NCBI GenBank assembly: GCA_036501365.1
Contig: DASYAL010000009.1
Location: forward strand, 21,433 to 85,432
Length of the DNA stretch: 64,000 nt
Reading direction: 5' to 3'
Source of the DNA: CAIKMD01 sp036501365
GTDB taxonomy: Bacteria > Pseudomonadota > Alphaproteobacteria > ATCC43930 > CGMCC-115725
Shown: positions 31,792-40,779 of the stretch, one piece after another
How positions within the stretch are numbered: the first letter of the stretch is position 1
Layout: every line of letters begins with the position of its first letter
Position numbers and translations under genes: made by a program
Notes under the pieces: model-generated
Databases searched by the model: none
What the model was told of the DNA's origin: nothing
What the model saw: only the letters and a program-made list of their open reading frames with translations

Positions 31792-33669
31792 ATGCTGCAA
31801 GCTATCCGGTCGAAGACCGAGACCTATGTCGTCAAAATCCTGTTCGCGATCCTGACCGCGACCTTCGCGCTTTGGGGCATCGGCGACATCTTCCGCAATT
31901 GGGGGACCGATACCTCCGTCGCCAAGGTCGGCTCACACGAGATCAGCGTCGATCAGGTCGGCCAGGAAGCGCGCACCGAGCTGGATCAGTTGCGGAGCGC
32001 GCTCGGCAACAGCATCGATACCGACCAGGCCAAGCAGCTCGGCCTCGTCGACACGGCGGTCCAGCGCGTCATCGGCGGCGTTCTGCTTGATCTCGAGACG
32101 CAGCGGCTGAATCTGCTGATCGGCGACGACGCGGTGCGCCAGTCGATCGTCAACGATCCCAATTTCAAAGGGCAGCAGGGCAGCTTCGATCACGACCGCT
32201 ACATCCAGCTCCTTGCCGCCAATCACATGACCGAAGCGGCGTTCCAGGATTCAGTTCGTACCCAAATGATCCGCAACCAGCTGACCGACGCGGTCGCCGA
32301 CGGGATGAGCCCGCCGGCAACGCTGGTTGACGCGCTCTATCGCGCCCGCGCCGAGCGGCGCGCTGCCGATATCGTTACCTTGACGCCGGCCGCCGTGCCC
32401 GCGCCGCCGACGCCGACCGACGATCAGCTCGCCGCCTATTACAACGCGCATAAGGACGACTTCCGCACGCCCGAGCAACGCGCGCTCACCGTCGCGACGC
32501 TGACGCTCAACGATGTTGCGGCGACCATCGCCGTGCCGCCCGACAAGCTCAAATCCGAATACGATTCGCGGCAAAACGAATTCTCGACGCCCGAGCAGCG
32601 CGATATCCAGCAGATGCTGCTGCCCGACGAGGCAACCGCAAAAACCGCCAAAGCGCAGCTCGACGCGGGCAAGGATTTCACGACGGTCGCGAAGACACTG
32701 GCGAATGCCGATGCCGCTTCGACCGATCTCGGCTGGGTCAAGCACGACGACCTGCCCGCGCAGCTTGCCGATATCGCCTTCAAGCTGCCGCAAGGGAAAG
32801 CGAGCGATCCGCTGCAGACCAGCTTCGGCTGGCACATCCTGATGGTCACCGCCGTCAAACCGGCACAGACCCAAAGCCTCGATGCGGTGAAAGACCAGCT
32901 CACCAAAGAGATCCAGCGCGACCAGGCCGCCGATGCGATCGCCAAGACCGCCAACGATATCGACGACGCGATGGCGGGGGGCTCTTCCTTCGCCACGGTG
33001 GTGCAGAAATTCGGGCTGAAGACACAGGCGATCCCCGTCATCGACGCGCAAGGCCGCGGCGCCGATGGCAAGCCAGTCACTCTGCCGCAACCGGCCGACG
33101 CCGTGCGACAGGCCGCGTTCGCCTCCGGTCCCGGCGAGACCAGCCCGTTGACCGAGCTCGGCGACGACGGCTATTTCCTGGTTCACGTCGATAAGGTCAC
33201 CCCCGCGGACGTGCGGCCACTCAACGAAGCGCGAAGCGATGTCGTGGCCGCCTGGCAGAACGATCAGAAGAAAGACGCCCTCGGCAAACTGGCGGCCGCC
33301 ATGGTGAGCGACGTGAACGGCGGGAGAAGCCTCAAGGAGGTCGCCGCGGCGCACAAGCTGACCGTCACCACCACGCAGCCCCTCGCCCGGACCGGCGGCG
33401 ATCCTGCGACGCCGCCGGCTTTGGTCGCGGCGCTGTTCGGCGCCAAGACAAACGGCGCCGTCAGCGCGCCGGCCGGCGACAATGTCGTCGTCGCGCAGCT
33501 CAAATCGATCGTGCCGGCCGATCCGAAGACCGATCAGGGCGGCGTCAAGCAACTCACGGACGAGCTTTCCGGCGAGATGAAAACGGATCTGCTCGGCGCG
33601 TTCACCCAGACCTTGCGGACGAATTTCCCGGTCGAGATCAATCAAGCCAATCTCGATCACGTCCTCTGA
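31792..33669 (+). CDS. ppiD: Periplasmic-folding chaperone PpiD (peptidyl-prolyl isomerase)
   Basis: A 625-residue PpiD-type protein: one N-terminal membrane anchor (VVKILFAILTATFALWGIGDIF), a SurA_N-like chaperone domain (about 35-190), and a parvulin domain around 265-365 (QRDIQQMLLPDEATAKTAKAQL, DLGWVKHDDLPAQL, LQTSFGWHILMV). The C-terminal third is a second helical region. It folds outer-membrane and periplasmic proteins near SecYEG. The ATG at 31792 opens MLQAIRSKTETYVVKIL; upstream frames are divergent-promoter sequence. trpE begins nine bases after its stop, so the two form an operon. Confidence 0.93.
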   Translation: MLQAIRSKTETYVVKILFAILTATFALWGIGDIFRNWGTDTSVAKVGSHEISVDQVGQEARTELDQLRSALGNSIDTDQAKQLGLVDTAVQRVIGGVLLDLETQRLNLLIGDDAVRQSIVNDPNFKGQQGSFDHDRYIQLLAANHMTEAAFQDSVRTQMIRNQLTDAVADGMSPPATLVDALYRARAERRAADIVTLTPAAVPAPPTPTDDQLAAYYNAHKDDFRTPEQRALTVATLTLNDVAATIAVPPDKLKSEYDSRQNEFSTPEQRDIQQMLLPDEATAKTAKAQLDAGKDFTTVAKTLANADAASTDLGWVKHDDLPAQLADIAFKLPQGKASDPLQTSFGWHILMVTAVKPAQTQSLDAVKDQLTKEIQRDQAADAIAKTANDIDDAMAGGSSFATVVQKFGLKTQAIPVIDAQGRGADGKPVTLPQPADAVRQAAFASGPGETSPLTELGDDGYFLVHVDKVTPADVRPLNEARSDVVAAWQNDQKKDALGKLAAAMVSDVNGGRSLKEVAAAHKLTVTTTQPLARTGGDPATPPALVAALFGAKTNGAVSAPAGDNVVVAQLKSIVPADPKTDQGGVKQLTDELSGEMKTDLLGAFTQTLRTNFPVEINQANLDHVL

Positions 33670-33678
33670 TTTTTTTCG

Positions 33679-35175
33679 ATGGAAATTTCGCCCGCCTTCG
33701 AAGACTTCGCCCGACGCCGGGCGCGAGGCAAGCCGGTCCTCGTTTCGACCGATCTCATCGCCGATCTCGAGACCCCGGTCTCGGCGATGCTGAAGCTGGC
33801 CGACGGCAAGCCGATGAGCTTCCTCTTCGAATCGGTCGAGGGCGGCGAGCGCATCGGCCGCTATTCGATCATCGGCATGAAGCCCGATCTGATCTGGCGC
33901 TGCTTTCGCAGCGTGGCCGAGGTCAATCGGCAGGCGCTGGAACATCCCGCCGCATTCGAAAAACAGGATAATGGTGCGCTCGATTCGCTGCGCGCGCTGA
34001 TCGCCGAATGTCGCGTCGACAGCGATGCGGTCCTGCCGCCGATGGCCGCCGGCCTGTTCGGCTATCTCGGCTACGCGACGGTCGGGCTGATCGAGAAGCT
34101 GCCGGACGTCAATCCCGATACGCTCGGCATTCCCGACGGCATCCTCGTCCGGCCGACGATCGTCTGCATCTTCGATAATGTTTTCGGCACGGTGACTGTG
34201 GTGACGCCCGTCTGGCCAAGCGCGGCGCCGTCGCGCGAGGCCTATGAAGCGGCGCGCGAGCGGCTCGCCGCCGTGATGCGCGACTCCGACAAGAGCCTGC
34301 CGCCACGGCTGGCGAATGACGGCAGGCCCCATCCGCTGCCGACACCGCAAGCCAACATGACGCGCGAGCAATGCCTCGCCATGGTCGAGACCGCGAAGGA
34401 ATACATCCGCGCCGGCGAGATCTTCCAGGTCGTGCCGTCGATGCGATTTACGGTGCCGTTCACGCTGCCGCCCTTCGCGCTCTACAGGGCGCTCCGTCAC
34501 CTCAACCCGTCTCCGTTCCTGTTCTTCCTCGACTACGGCGATTTCGCCGTGATCGGCTCGAGTCCCGAGATCATGGTGCGACTGCGCGACGGCAACGTCG
34601 CGATCCGCCCTCTCGCCGGCACGCGCCGGCGCGGCAAGACGCAGGAGGAGGACCGGAAACTCGAGGAAGAGCTGCTCGCCGATCCAAAAGAGCGCGCCGA
34701 ACACTTGATGCTCTTGGATCTCGCGCGCAACGACGTCGGCCGCGTCACCCAGATCGGCAGCGTCCATGTCGCCGAGCAATTCGTGATCGAGCGCTACAGC
34801 CACGTCATGCACATCTGCTCACATGTCGAGGGCAAGATCGATCCACGCTACGGCGCGCTCGATGCGTTGCTGGCAGGATTTCCGGCAGGCACGCTGTCGG
34901 GCGCGCCCAAAGTCCGAGCAATGGAGATTATCGACGAGCTCGAGCCCGAGCGGCGCAATCTCTATGGCGGCGCGATCGGCTATTTCTCGGGCGACGGCAG
35001 CATGGACACGTGCATCGTGCTGCGCACCGCCGTCGTTAAGGACGGCAAGATGGTGGTACAGGCAGGTTGCGGCGTGGTTGCCGACAGCAATCCCGACGCC
35101 GAGCATCAGGAAATACACGACAAGGCCCGCGCCCTCCTCCGTGCCGCCGAAGACGCGGTACGGTTCGCGACCTAG
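33679..35175 (+). CDS. trpE: Anthranilate synthase component I
   Basis: A 498-residue TrpE that converts chorismate to anthranilate with TrpG. Blocks: SAMLKLADGKPMSFLFESVEGGERIGRYSIIG, the N-terminal LLESVE-type tryptophan-binding region; IRPLAGTRRRGKT, LLDLARNDVGRVT, FPAGTLSGAPKVRAMEIIDELE, RNLYGGAIGYFSGDG and AGCGVVADS at the active site. It follows ppiD closely. TrpG, usually its neighbour, is 7.8 kb further on. A bidirectional terminator follows. No Trp-rich leader peptide or attenuator is seen. Confidence 0.97.
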   Translation: MEISPAFEDFARRRARGKPVLVSTDLIADLETPVSAMLKLADGKPMSFLFESVEGGERIGRYSIIGMKPDLIWRCFRSVAEVNRQALEHPAAFEKQDNGALDSLRALIAECRVDSDAVLPPMAAGLFGYLGYATVGLIEKLPDVNPDTLGIPDGILVRPTIVCIFDNVFGTVTVVTPVWPSAAPSREAYEAARERLAAVMRDSDKSLPPRLANDGRPHPLPTPQANMTREQCLAMVETAKEYIRAGEIFQVVPSMRFTVPFTLPPFALYRALRHLNPSPFLFFLDYGDFAVIGSSPEIMVRLRDGNVAIRPLAGTRRRGKTQEEDRKLEEELLADPKERAEHLMLLDLARNDVGRVTQIGSVHVAEQFVIERYSHVMHICSHVEGKIDPRYGALDALLAGFPAGTLSGAPKVRAMEIIDELEPERRNLYGGAIGYFSGDGSMDTCIVLRTAVVKDGKMVVQAGCGVVADSNPDAEHQEIHDKARALLRAAEDAVRFAT

Positions 35176-35196
35176 CCGCTTCTCGAAAAGAAAAAA

Positions 35197-35220
35197 GCCG
35201 CAGCGGGGCATCGCTGCGGC
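35197..35220. terminator. Bidirectional terminator between trpE and the amidohydrolase
   Basis: A perfect 9-bp stem, GCCGCAGCG/CGCTGCGGC, with a six-base loop. On the minus strand it is followed by TTTTTTCTTTTC, a good U-run for the amidohydrolase transcript; on the plus strand by CTTTG, weaker, for trpE. Confidence 0.85.
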
Positions 35221-35245
35221 CTTTGCCGTGTAGGACGACCGACGC

Positions 35246-36298
35246 TTATTTCGCCGGCGCCATCTCGCGCGCCGGCGCGGCCGCCTGTGCCGGCGCGGGG
35301 TCCTTCAGATTGAGGATGCGCCGCGCATTGGCGTAGAAGATCTTGTGCTGGTCCTCCTGCGGCAACTTCATCTCGTCGAAGAGTTCGAGGCAGGTTGCCG
35401 GATCCCAGCACGGATAGTCCGTGCCGTACATGACGCGATCGACGCCGTAATACTCGATTGCCCACTTCATACCCTGGGTGTGCGGGGTCACGGTGTCGGT
35501 ATACATGCGCTTGATGTAGTCGCTGGGCGGATGCGGCAGCTTGGCGCCCTTGCCGTTCTTGTCCATGCGTCCCGATTGATAGGGCAGCGCACCGCCGGTA
35601 TGCGACATCACGACCTTGAGATTCGGATGCCGCTCCATGATGCCCGAGAAAATGAGGCGCATCGCTGCGACGCTCACCTCGATCACGCGGCCGAGCGACA
35701 CGAACAGCGCGCCGTTATAGCCGTCGATCAGCATATCCTGGAACACCGCGTCGGTCGGATGGAGGAAGAGCGGCACGCCCAGCTTCTCGATATAGTCGTA
35801 GAACGGCTCGAGCCGGTCTGCGTCGATGCGCGGATCGGCGCCGACGCTGCCCGGCAGGTTGACGCCCATAAGACCGAGCTTATTGACCGCGTGGTCGACG
35901 ACCTCGATCGCCGTCTGGGTATCGACCAGGGGGACCGCGGCGCTCGCCCAGACACGGCCGGGATGGGTCCGCTGGGCCCAGGCCATCTCTTCGTTCCACA
36001 TGGTCGCGAATTCGCGGCCCATGATCTTGTCCATGTAAGAGAAGGCAACCGAGAACGGCCCGATCGAGCACACGACGTCGACCTGATGGCCGAGCCTGTC
36101 CATATGCGCGAGCTGCTCGTCGATATCGAACCACTCCGACCAGCCGCCGAGGAATTTCTCCTCCTTGCCCGAAGGACCCCAGAAATCATAGCCGCCGCGC
36201 TTGTTGGGCACGGAACGCGGGAAATCCTTGCGCTTGCAAAGGGCCTCGAAGACCGAGCGTGGCCACCAGTGGAAATGGGAATCGATCATATGCATCAA
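35246..36298 (-). CDS. ACMSD-like amidohydrolase (metal-dependent decarboxylase family)
   Basis: A 350-residue amidohydrolase_2 protein. Metal ligands are recognisable: H-x-H in DSHFHWWP, His in PLFLHPTDAV, His in VMSHTGGALPY and Asp in YGTDYPCWDP. This set is typical of 2-amino-3-carboxymuconate-6-semialdehyde decarboxylase and related aromatic-acid decarboxylases. The substrate is unknown. The C-terminus has a proline/alanine tail. It is transcribed toward trpE and ended by the terminator at 35197. A second, shorter member of the family is encoded at 40780-41727 in the same metabolic insert. Confidence 0.88.
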   Translation of the reverse strand: MMHMIDSHFHWWPRSVFEALCKRKDFPRSVPNKRGGYDFWGPSGKEEKFLGGWSEWFDIDEQLAHMDRLGHQVDVVCSIGPFSVAFSYMDKIMGREFATMWNEEMAWAQRTHPGRVWASAAVPLVDTQTAIEVVDHAVNKLGLMGVNLPGSVGADPRIDADRLEPFYDYIEKLGVPLFLHPTDAVFQDMLIDGYNGALFVSLGRVIEVSVAAMRLIFSGIMERHPNLKVVMSHTGGALPYQSGRMDKNGKGAKLPHPPSDYIKRMYTDTVTPHTQGMKWAIEYYGVDRVMYGTDYPCWDPATCLELFDEMKLPQEDQHKIFYANARRILNLKDPAPAQAAAPAREMAPAK

Positions 36299-36432
36299 GG
36301 GTCTCCTACCGGTTCAGCCGCGCCTGGACACGGGCGGGGTTGTTCGATCAATTCTAAGGATCGGGCTGGGTTCCGGTCAACAGAGCCGAAAAGGGTTAAC
36401 GTTGTTCAAAACTATAGTGGTTTGAGCGGGTT

Positions 36433-37176
36433 ATGCGCCGGTTAACGATACGCGGGCTGCTCGCTCTCCTCGCCCTCCGCCTGTTTTCGACCTCCGCCCT
36501 CGCAGGGCCGCCGTATATCTCTGACGATCCGGAACCGACCGATTACCGGCACTACGAGATCTATCTTTTCGCCAATGGCGCGGCCGCGCCCGATGGAAAA
36601 AGCGGCGAAAGCGGCATCGATTTCAACTATGGCGCGCTGCCCGATCTGCAGCTGACGGCAGTGGCGCCTCTCGCTTACAACCTGCCTAGAGGGGCGGCCG
36701 CGGAGATCGGCGGCGGCAATATCGAGCTCGCGGCCAAGTACCGCTTTCTCCATCAGACGCAAATCGGCTGGGACGTCGCCTTCTTTCCGCGCGTGTTCCT
36801 GCCCAGCCTTTCCTCGCGCGTCGGCGAGGATCATCCGTCGCTGCTCTTGCCGCTCTGGATGGAGAAAGATTGGGACGACTGGTCGACCTTCGGCGGCGGC
36901 GGGTGCCAAATCGATCGTGGCGGCACGTCGCAGGATTTCTGCACCATCGGCTGGGCATTGACGCGCCAAGTCCTGCCGGAACTCCAGCTCGGCATGGAGG
37001 TTGTGCATCAAACGGCCGCGATCAAAGGCGGCCGGCCCTCGACGGCGATCGGCGGTGGCTTGCGCTACGACCTCAACGATCGCTACCACCTCCTCGCCTA
37101 TTTCGGACCTGGCTTGCAGAACACCGCCCCGACTTCGCAATATTCCTGGTACGCCTCGGTCCTCTTCACGTTTTAG
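36433..37176 (+). CDS. Probable outer-membrane beta-barrel protein
   Basis: A 247-residue protein with a signal peptide (RLTIRGLLALLALRLFSTSALA, cleavage near residue 24), then GPPYISDDPEPTDYRHYEIYLF, a start common to a family of uncharacterised outer-membrane proteins annotated as transporters. Amphipathic strands with aromatic girdles follow (NIELAAKYRFL, WDVAFFPRVFLP, GLRYDLNDRYHLLAYFGPG), and the protein ends WYASVLFTF, with the terminal phenylalanine recognised by the Bam complex. Followed 20 bp later by the COG4705-like gene, so probably an operon. Confidence 0.75.
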   Translation: MRRLTIRGLLALLALRLFSTSALAGPPYISDDPEPTDYRHYEIYLFANGAAAPDGKSGESGIDFNYGALPDLQLTAVAPLAYNLPRGAAAEIGGGNIELAAKYRFLHQTQIGWDVAFFPRVFLPSLSSRVGEDHPSLLLPLWMEKDWDDWSTFGGGGCQIDRGGTSQDFCTIGWALTRQVLPELQLGMEVVHQTAAIKGGRPSTAIGGGLRYDLNDRYHLLAYFGPGLQNTAPTSQYSWYASVLFTF

Positions 37177-37196
37177 CAACGCAGCGAGCAAGTGCC

Positions 37197-37991
37197 GTGA
37201 ATCAATCCGTGACGATGAGCAAAGTGCCGGCGGTCACGCTCGGCTTCTGGGTCATCAAGATCGCCGCGACGACGCTCGGCGAGACCGGCGGCGACACAGT
37301 GACGATGACCTGGCTCGGGGAGACTACGTCCCATCCGAATCCGAAGGGCTACCTCATTGGCTCCGCGATATTCCTCACGGCGCTTCTGATTCTGGCGGCC
37401 TGCCAGATTGCGGCCAAGAAGTTCCACCCCTTCCTCTACTGGGCAACGATCGTCGCCTCGACCACCGCGGGTACGACGATGGCCGATTTCGCCGATCGCT
37501 CGCTCGGCATCGGTTATACCGGCGGCTCCCTGCTGCTGCTCGGTTGCGTCCTCGCGAGCCTGGCGGCCTGGTACCGGTCGGTCGGCACGGTCTCGGTCAA
37601 CACCGTGACCACAGCCAAGGCCGAGGCGTTCTATTGGATCACGATCACCTTCTCGCAGACGCTGGGCACCGCGCTCGGCGACTGGGCTGCCGATTCCGGC
37701 TTAGGCTATGGCGGCGGCGCGCTGGTTTTCGGTGCGGCGCTGGTGCTGGTCGCTGCGGCCTATTTCTGGACAAGCGCATCGCGCGTCGCACTATTCTGGA
37801 CGGCGTTCATCTTGACGCGTCCGCTGGGCGCGACGGTCGGCGACTTTCTCGACAAACCGGTCAGCGACGGCGGCTTGGCCCTCAGCCGGCCGATCGCATC
37901 CGCGGTGATCGCCGTGTTCATCATCGTCTGCATTCTGCTGATCCCGCAGCGGCCGGGCGTGCATCCCGGCTCTTCCGCCGCGACGTCCTGA
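37197..37991 (+). CDS. COG4705-like membrane protein with fourfold internal repeat
   Basis: A 264-residue polytopic inner-membrane protein of the uncharacterised COG4705 group. Four related motifs recur at regular spacing, each at a helix boundary: KIAATTLGETGGDTV, TTAGTTMADFADRSL, FSQTLGTALGDWAADS and LTRPLGATVGDFLDKP. The T-x-G-x-x-x-x-D core is repeated, with a conserved acidic residue in each, which suggests an internally duplicated transporter or channel. The start could be the GTG at 37197 or the ATG at 37215; neither has a strong ribosome-binding site. Function unknown. Confidence 0.8.
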   Translation: MNQSVTMSKVPAVTLGFWVIKIAATTLGETGGDTVTMTWLGETTSHPNPKGYLIGSAIFLTALLILAACQIAAKKFHPFLYWATIVASTTAGTTMADFADRSLGIGYTGGSLLLLGCVLASLAAWYRSVGTVSVNTVTTAKAEAFYWITITFSQTLGTALGDWAADSGLGYGGGALVFGAALVLVAAAYFWTSASRVALFWTAFILTRPLGATVGDFLDKPVSDGGLALSRPIASAVIAVFIIVCILLIPQRPGVHPGSSAATS

Positions 37992-38041
37992 CGCGGAAAT
38001 ATCATTAATAATCCATCAAGGCATCGGCGCGATCTTGTCCG

Positions 38042-39226
38042 ATGCCCTTGGTCGAGCCTCGATCCGCCGAACCCGCGCTCCTTGCCCGCGCGGTCGAGCC
38101 ACCCCATCCTGATATCGAATTGGGTATGAAGCGTGCGCGCCTGACCTATGCAGCACGCATTCCCTCCGCCGGGATCAATCGAGACACCGGGCTGATCCTT
38201 TATATCGGCGGCTATGGCATGAATGCGCAGGACACCTTCACGACGAGCCTGCTTTCTTATCTCGCCGAGCGCCACAACTGCGGCGCCGCAACGCTGGATT
38301 ATTTCGGCGCGCGGATGCGCGCCGGGATTCTGGACCGGATCGTGCCGCATTTCGATTTCTTCAAAAACCTCGCCGCGCATTACGGTCTCAGCGTCACCGC
38401 GCCCAAAGGCATTGCGATGGAAGAGATTCTGGCGCGGATCGCGACCTTGTTGGCCCAAAACGGCGTTTCGCAGCTGCCAAATGACTGCCTGTTGCTGAAT
38501 CATTCGGAAGAATACAATTCGATGGGCTTTCTGCCTGCGCTTGACGGGCTGGCGGTCTGTCATGACTTGCTGGAGACGTTCGGGCTGAACAAGACGCGGC
38601 TTTTTCTTCTCGGCACATCTTATGGCGGCTATATCGCCGGCTTGATGGCGAAATTGGCGCCGCGGACCTTTCGCATGGTAGTCGACAATTCGGGATTTTC
38701 TTCCGCCGATGACGACCAAGCCGCCCTCCTCGGCTTGCAAAATCTGTTCATAAACGGCGTCGCGATGCTTTGCCAGAACGTCCGCACCTGGTCCCCCGAT
38801 CCGCGCTCGCCGAATTTCTTTTCCTCCGCGCGCAGGGCGATCCGGGATCTTCTTCGGCCCGAACACGTTTTTCCCGGCACGGCGCGGATCTACGCCTATC
38901 ACTCGGCGACGGATACCGTCGCGCCGACGGCGCGTAAATTACGCTTGCGCGGCGTCTACCAGGATCGCGTCGCTTACGAGCTCGCGATCGTCGACGCGAG
39001 CCAGATCGACGGGCGGCTTTTCAAGACGCTCGCGCACGGCATGAAGGCATCGCTACGCGGTTTGTTCGATCTGTCGCACGAAAAATTTGTGCGTGATGGC
39101 GGCGCCTTGTCCGACGCGACGGATTTCGATCGCGAATCCGACTACGTCTTCGCTTGCGGCACTGAAGCCTATCGGCTCACGTTCTCGCCCGAATACGGCG
39201 TTCGCGCCGCGCTTTGTGCGGCCTAA
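38042..39226 (+). CDS. Alpha/beta-hydrolase-fold protein, DUF2920-like
   Basis: A 394-residue soluble protein. GLILYIGGYGMNAQ, CGAATLDYFGARMRAG and the nucleophile elbow LLGTSYGGYIAGLM (G-x-S-x-G-G) indicate an alpha/beta hydrolase; YAYHSATDTVAP and LAHGMKASL are plausible acid and histidine regions. The overall order resembles DUF2920, described in Campylobacter flagellin-glycosylation loci, though no glycosylation genes are near. Convergent with the TRAP receptor gene (11-bp gap). Substrate unknown. Confidence 0.7.
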   Translation: MPLVEPRSAEPALLARAVEPPHPDIELGMKRARLTYAARIPSAGINRDTGLILYIGGYGMNAQDTFTTSLLSYLAERHNCGAATLDYFGARMRAGILDRIVPHFDFFKNLAAHYGLSVTAPKGIAMEEILARIATLLAQNGVSQLPNDCLLLNHSEEYNSMGFLPALDGLAVCHDLLETFGLNKTRLFLLGTSYGGYIAGLMAKLAPRTFRMVVDNSGFSSADDDQAALLGLQNLFINGVAMLCQNVRTWSPDPRSPNFFSSARRAIRDLLRPEHVFPGTARIYAYHSATDTVAPTARKLRLRGVYQDRVAYELAIVDASQIDGRLFKTLAHGMKASLRGLFDLSHEKFVRDGGALSDATDFDRESDYVFACGTEAYRLTFSPEYGVRAALCAA

Positions 39227-39237
39227 GGCGAGGCCGG

Positions 39238-40251
39238 CTACATCCCCGTTTGCAGCTTCGACAGCTCGGTGCGATAGGCCGCCAGAACCTTCGCGCCATC
39301 CGGCGTGCGCGCCACCCACGCCGCTTCGAGCGGCGCCATCTTCTGCCGCCATGCCGCCGTCTGTTCCGGGGTGAGCGTGACGATGGTGCGCTTGTCGCCG
39401 CGCGCGACAGTCTGACCCTTCCCGTCCTTGCGTTCCTGGTCCCAGAACGCGCCGAAGGCGCGGCTGGCCATTTCGCCGGAATGCGCATCGAGCACCTTCT
39501 TCACCGCCGGCGATAGCGATTCGTATTTCCTCTTGCTCATGAAGATCATGCCGACCGAAGTGCCGAGGGTTGTGTCGACGTGGTAGTTGGTGACCTCGGC
39601 GAGCTTGAACGGATTGAACGAAGTCCACGAGACCGCCGCGCCGTCGGCTGTGCCGCGCTGGATCGCCGCATACATCTCGAACAACGGGATCGAAAGCGGC
39701 GAGCCGCCGAGCAAGGTGATCGCGTCCGCATTCACTTTCGAGGCGACGATCAGCTTGGCGCCGCCGAGACTGTCGAGCGATTTGAGCGGATGCGACATAT
39801 GGATGCCCGACGCCGTCATCGCGACCAGCATCAGCGGATGGATGGTGTCGTATTCGGCGTCGAGCAAGCCCGACTGATAGAGCCGCCAGAGCGCCGTCGA
39901 GCCTTCCGCCGAGCTGCGCGCCATGAACGGCAGGGTGCCGACATCGGAGCGGGGGAATTTACCGGCGACGTCGTTCTGCAGGATCCAGCCGATCTGGACG
40001 ACATCGTCGAGCACGCGATCATAGGCGTTGGTGGCGTTGGCGATCGCCGTGCCGTCGCGGACGTCGATTTGAACGACGCCTTTGCCGTCGGCATTCAGGC
40101 TTTGCGCCCAGGGATGCATGAACAAAGCATTGGGATGGGTATCGCCGGGGTTGGCGGTGGCAAAAATCAGGGTCGTCTCGTCCGCGGACGCGACGCGCGA
40201 CACGAGAAGGACCGCAAGACAAAAAGCGGTGATAACGGCAAAGCGCGGCAT
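39238..40251 (-). CDS. TRAP transporter solute-binding protein (DctP family)
   Basis: A 337-residue periplasmic receptor. The signal peptide is MPRFAVITAFCLAVLLVSRVASA. The DctP fold shows TLIFATANPGDTHPNALFMHPWAQSL, VDVRDGT-type strand (here QIDVRDGTAIANA), VASKVNADAITLLGGSPLSIPLFEMYAAIQRGTADGA and the hinge helix FMSKRKYESLSPAVKKVL. No DctQ/DctM membrane subunits are adjacent, so it is an orphan receptor. Neighbouring VOC and amidohydrolase genes suggest uptake of an organic acid, possibly aromatic. The ATG at 40251 is preceded by GGGGAGGAAGC. Confidence 0.9.
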   Translation of the reverse strand: MPRFAVITAFCLAVLLVSRVASADETTLIFATANPGDTHPNALFMHPWAQSLNADGKGVVQIDVRDGTAIANATNAYDRVLDDVVQIGWILQNDVAGKFPRSDVGTLPFMARSSAEGSTALWRLYQSGLLDAEYDTIHPLMLVAMTASGIHMSHPLKSLDSLGGAKLIVASKVNADAITLLGGSPLSIPLFEMYAAIQRGTADGAAVSWTSFNPFKLAEVTNYHVDTTLGTSVGMIFMSKRKYESLSPAVKKVLDAHSGEMASRAFGAFWDQERKDGKGQTVARGDKRTIVTLTPEQTAAWRQKMAPLEAAWVARTPDGAKVLAAYRTELSKLQTGM

Positions 40252-40346
40252 GGCTTCCTCCCCTCGTTGAATTATTATCCGCTCATTATCGCCGGTTCGC
40301 CGCCCAGTGAATAGTGCGGTAAGGTCGGAGCAACAGGGAGGTAGCA

Positions 40347-40739
40347 ATGTTCAAGCGGATCGATCACGTCGAGCTGATCACCGACCAGCCCGAGCGAACG
40401 GAGAAATTTTATACCGAGGTGCTCGGCTTCAAAGTGCGGGCGCGCAACCGCGTCCCGCAAGCGCAAAACGCCGTGCTCAACCTCGTCTATCTCGATCTCG
40501 GCGGCACGACGGTCGAGCTAATGAGCTATGAGGGCGCGACGCCCTCTGCCGCGCCGACCGGGCTTCATCTTGGCTACAATCTCATCGCCCTCGAAGTTGA
40601 GGACATGACCAAGGCGCTCGATTATCTCAAGGGCCACGGCGTCGAAGCCGTCTGGGGGCCGGTGACTCTCAAAAACGCGGCGCGGGCCGAGATCATCGAT
40701 CCGAACGGCTATCACATCGAATTGCGCCAGTGGTTCTAG
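40347..40739 (+). CDS. VOC family (glyoxalase-type) protein
   Basis: A 130-residue VOC protein. KRIDHVELITDQPERTEKFYTEVLGF is the first beta-alpha-beta-beta-beta module with a metal-type His (His7); HLGYNLIALEVEDMTKALDYL and IIDPNGYHIELRQW form the second, with His and Glu at expected ligand positions. Likely a small isomerase, lyase or dioxygenase in catabolism; the substrate is unknown. GGGAGG precedes the ATG. The amidohydrolase begins 40 bp downstream on the same strand. Confidence 0.88.
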   Translation: MFKRIDHVELITDQPERTEKFYTEVLGFKVRARNRVPQAQNAVLNLVYLDLGGTTVELMSYEGATPSAAPTGLHLGYNLIALEVEDMTKALDYLKGHGVEAVWGPVTLKNAARAEIIDPNGYHIELRQWF

Positions 40740-40779
40740 GCGGGATATGCTCGGCTGCAGGGAATTGGAGGGACGGGCG

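Noticed and set aside
33560..33700. trp attenuator or leader peptide before trpE
   Set aside because: trpE begins nine bases after ppiD; no Trp-rich reading frame or alternative hairpins are seen there.
32251..34812. 853-codon open frame on the minus strand across ppiD and trpE
   Set aside because: It is antisense to two well-supported genes; composition (Arg/Asp/His/Gly-rich, no fold signature) is that of a high-GC shadow frame.
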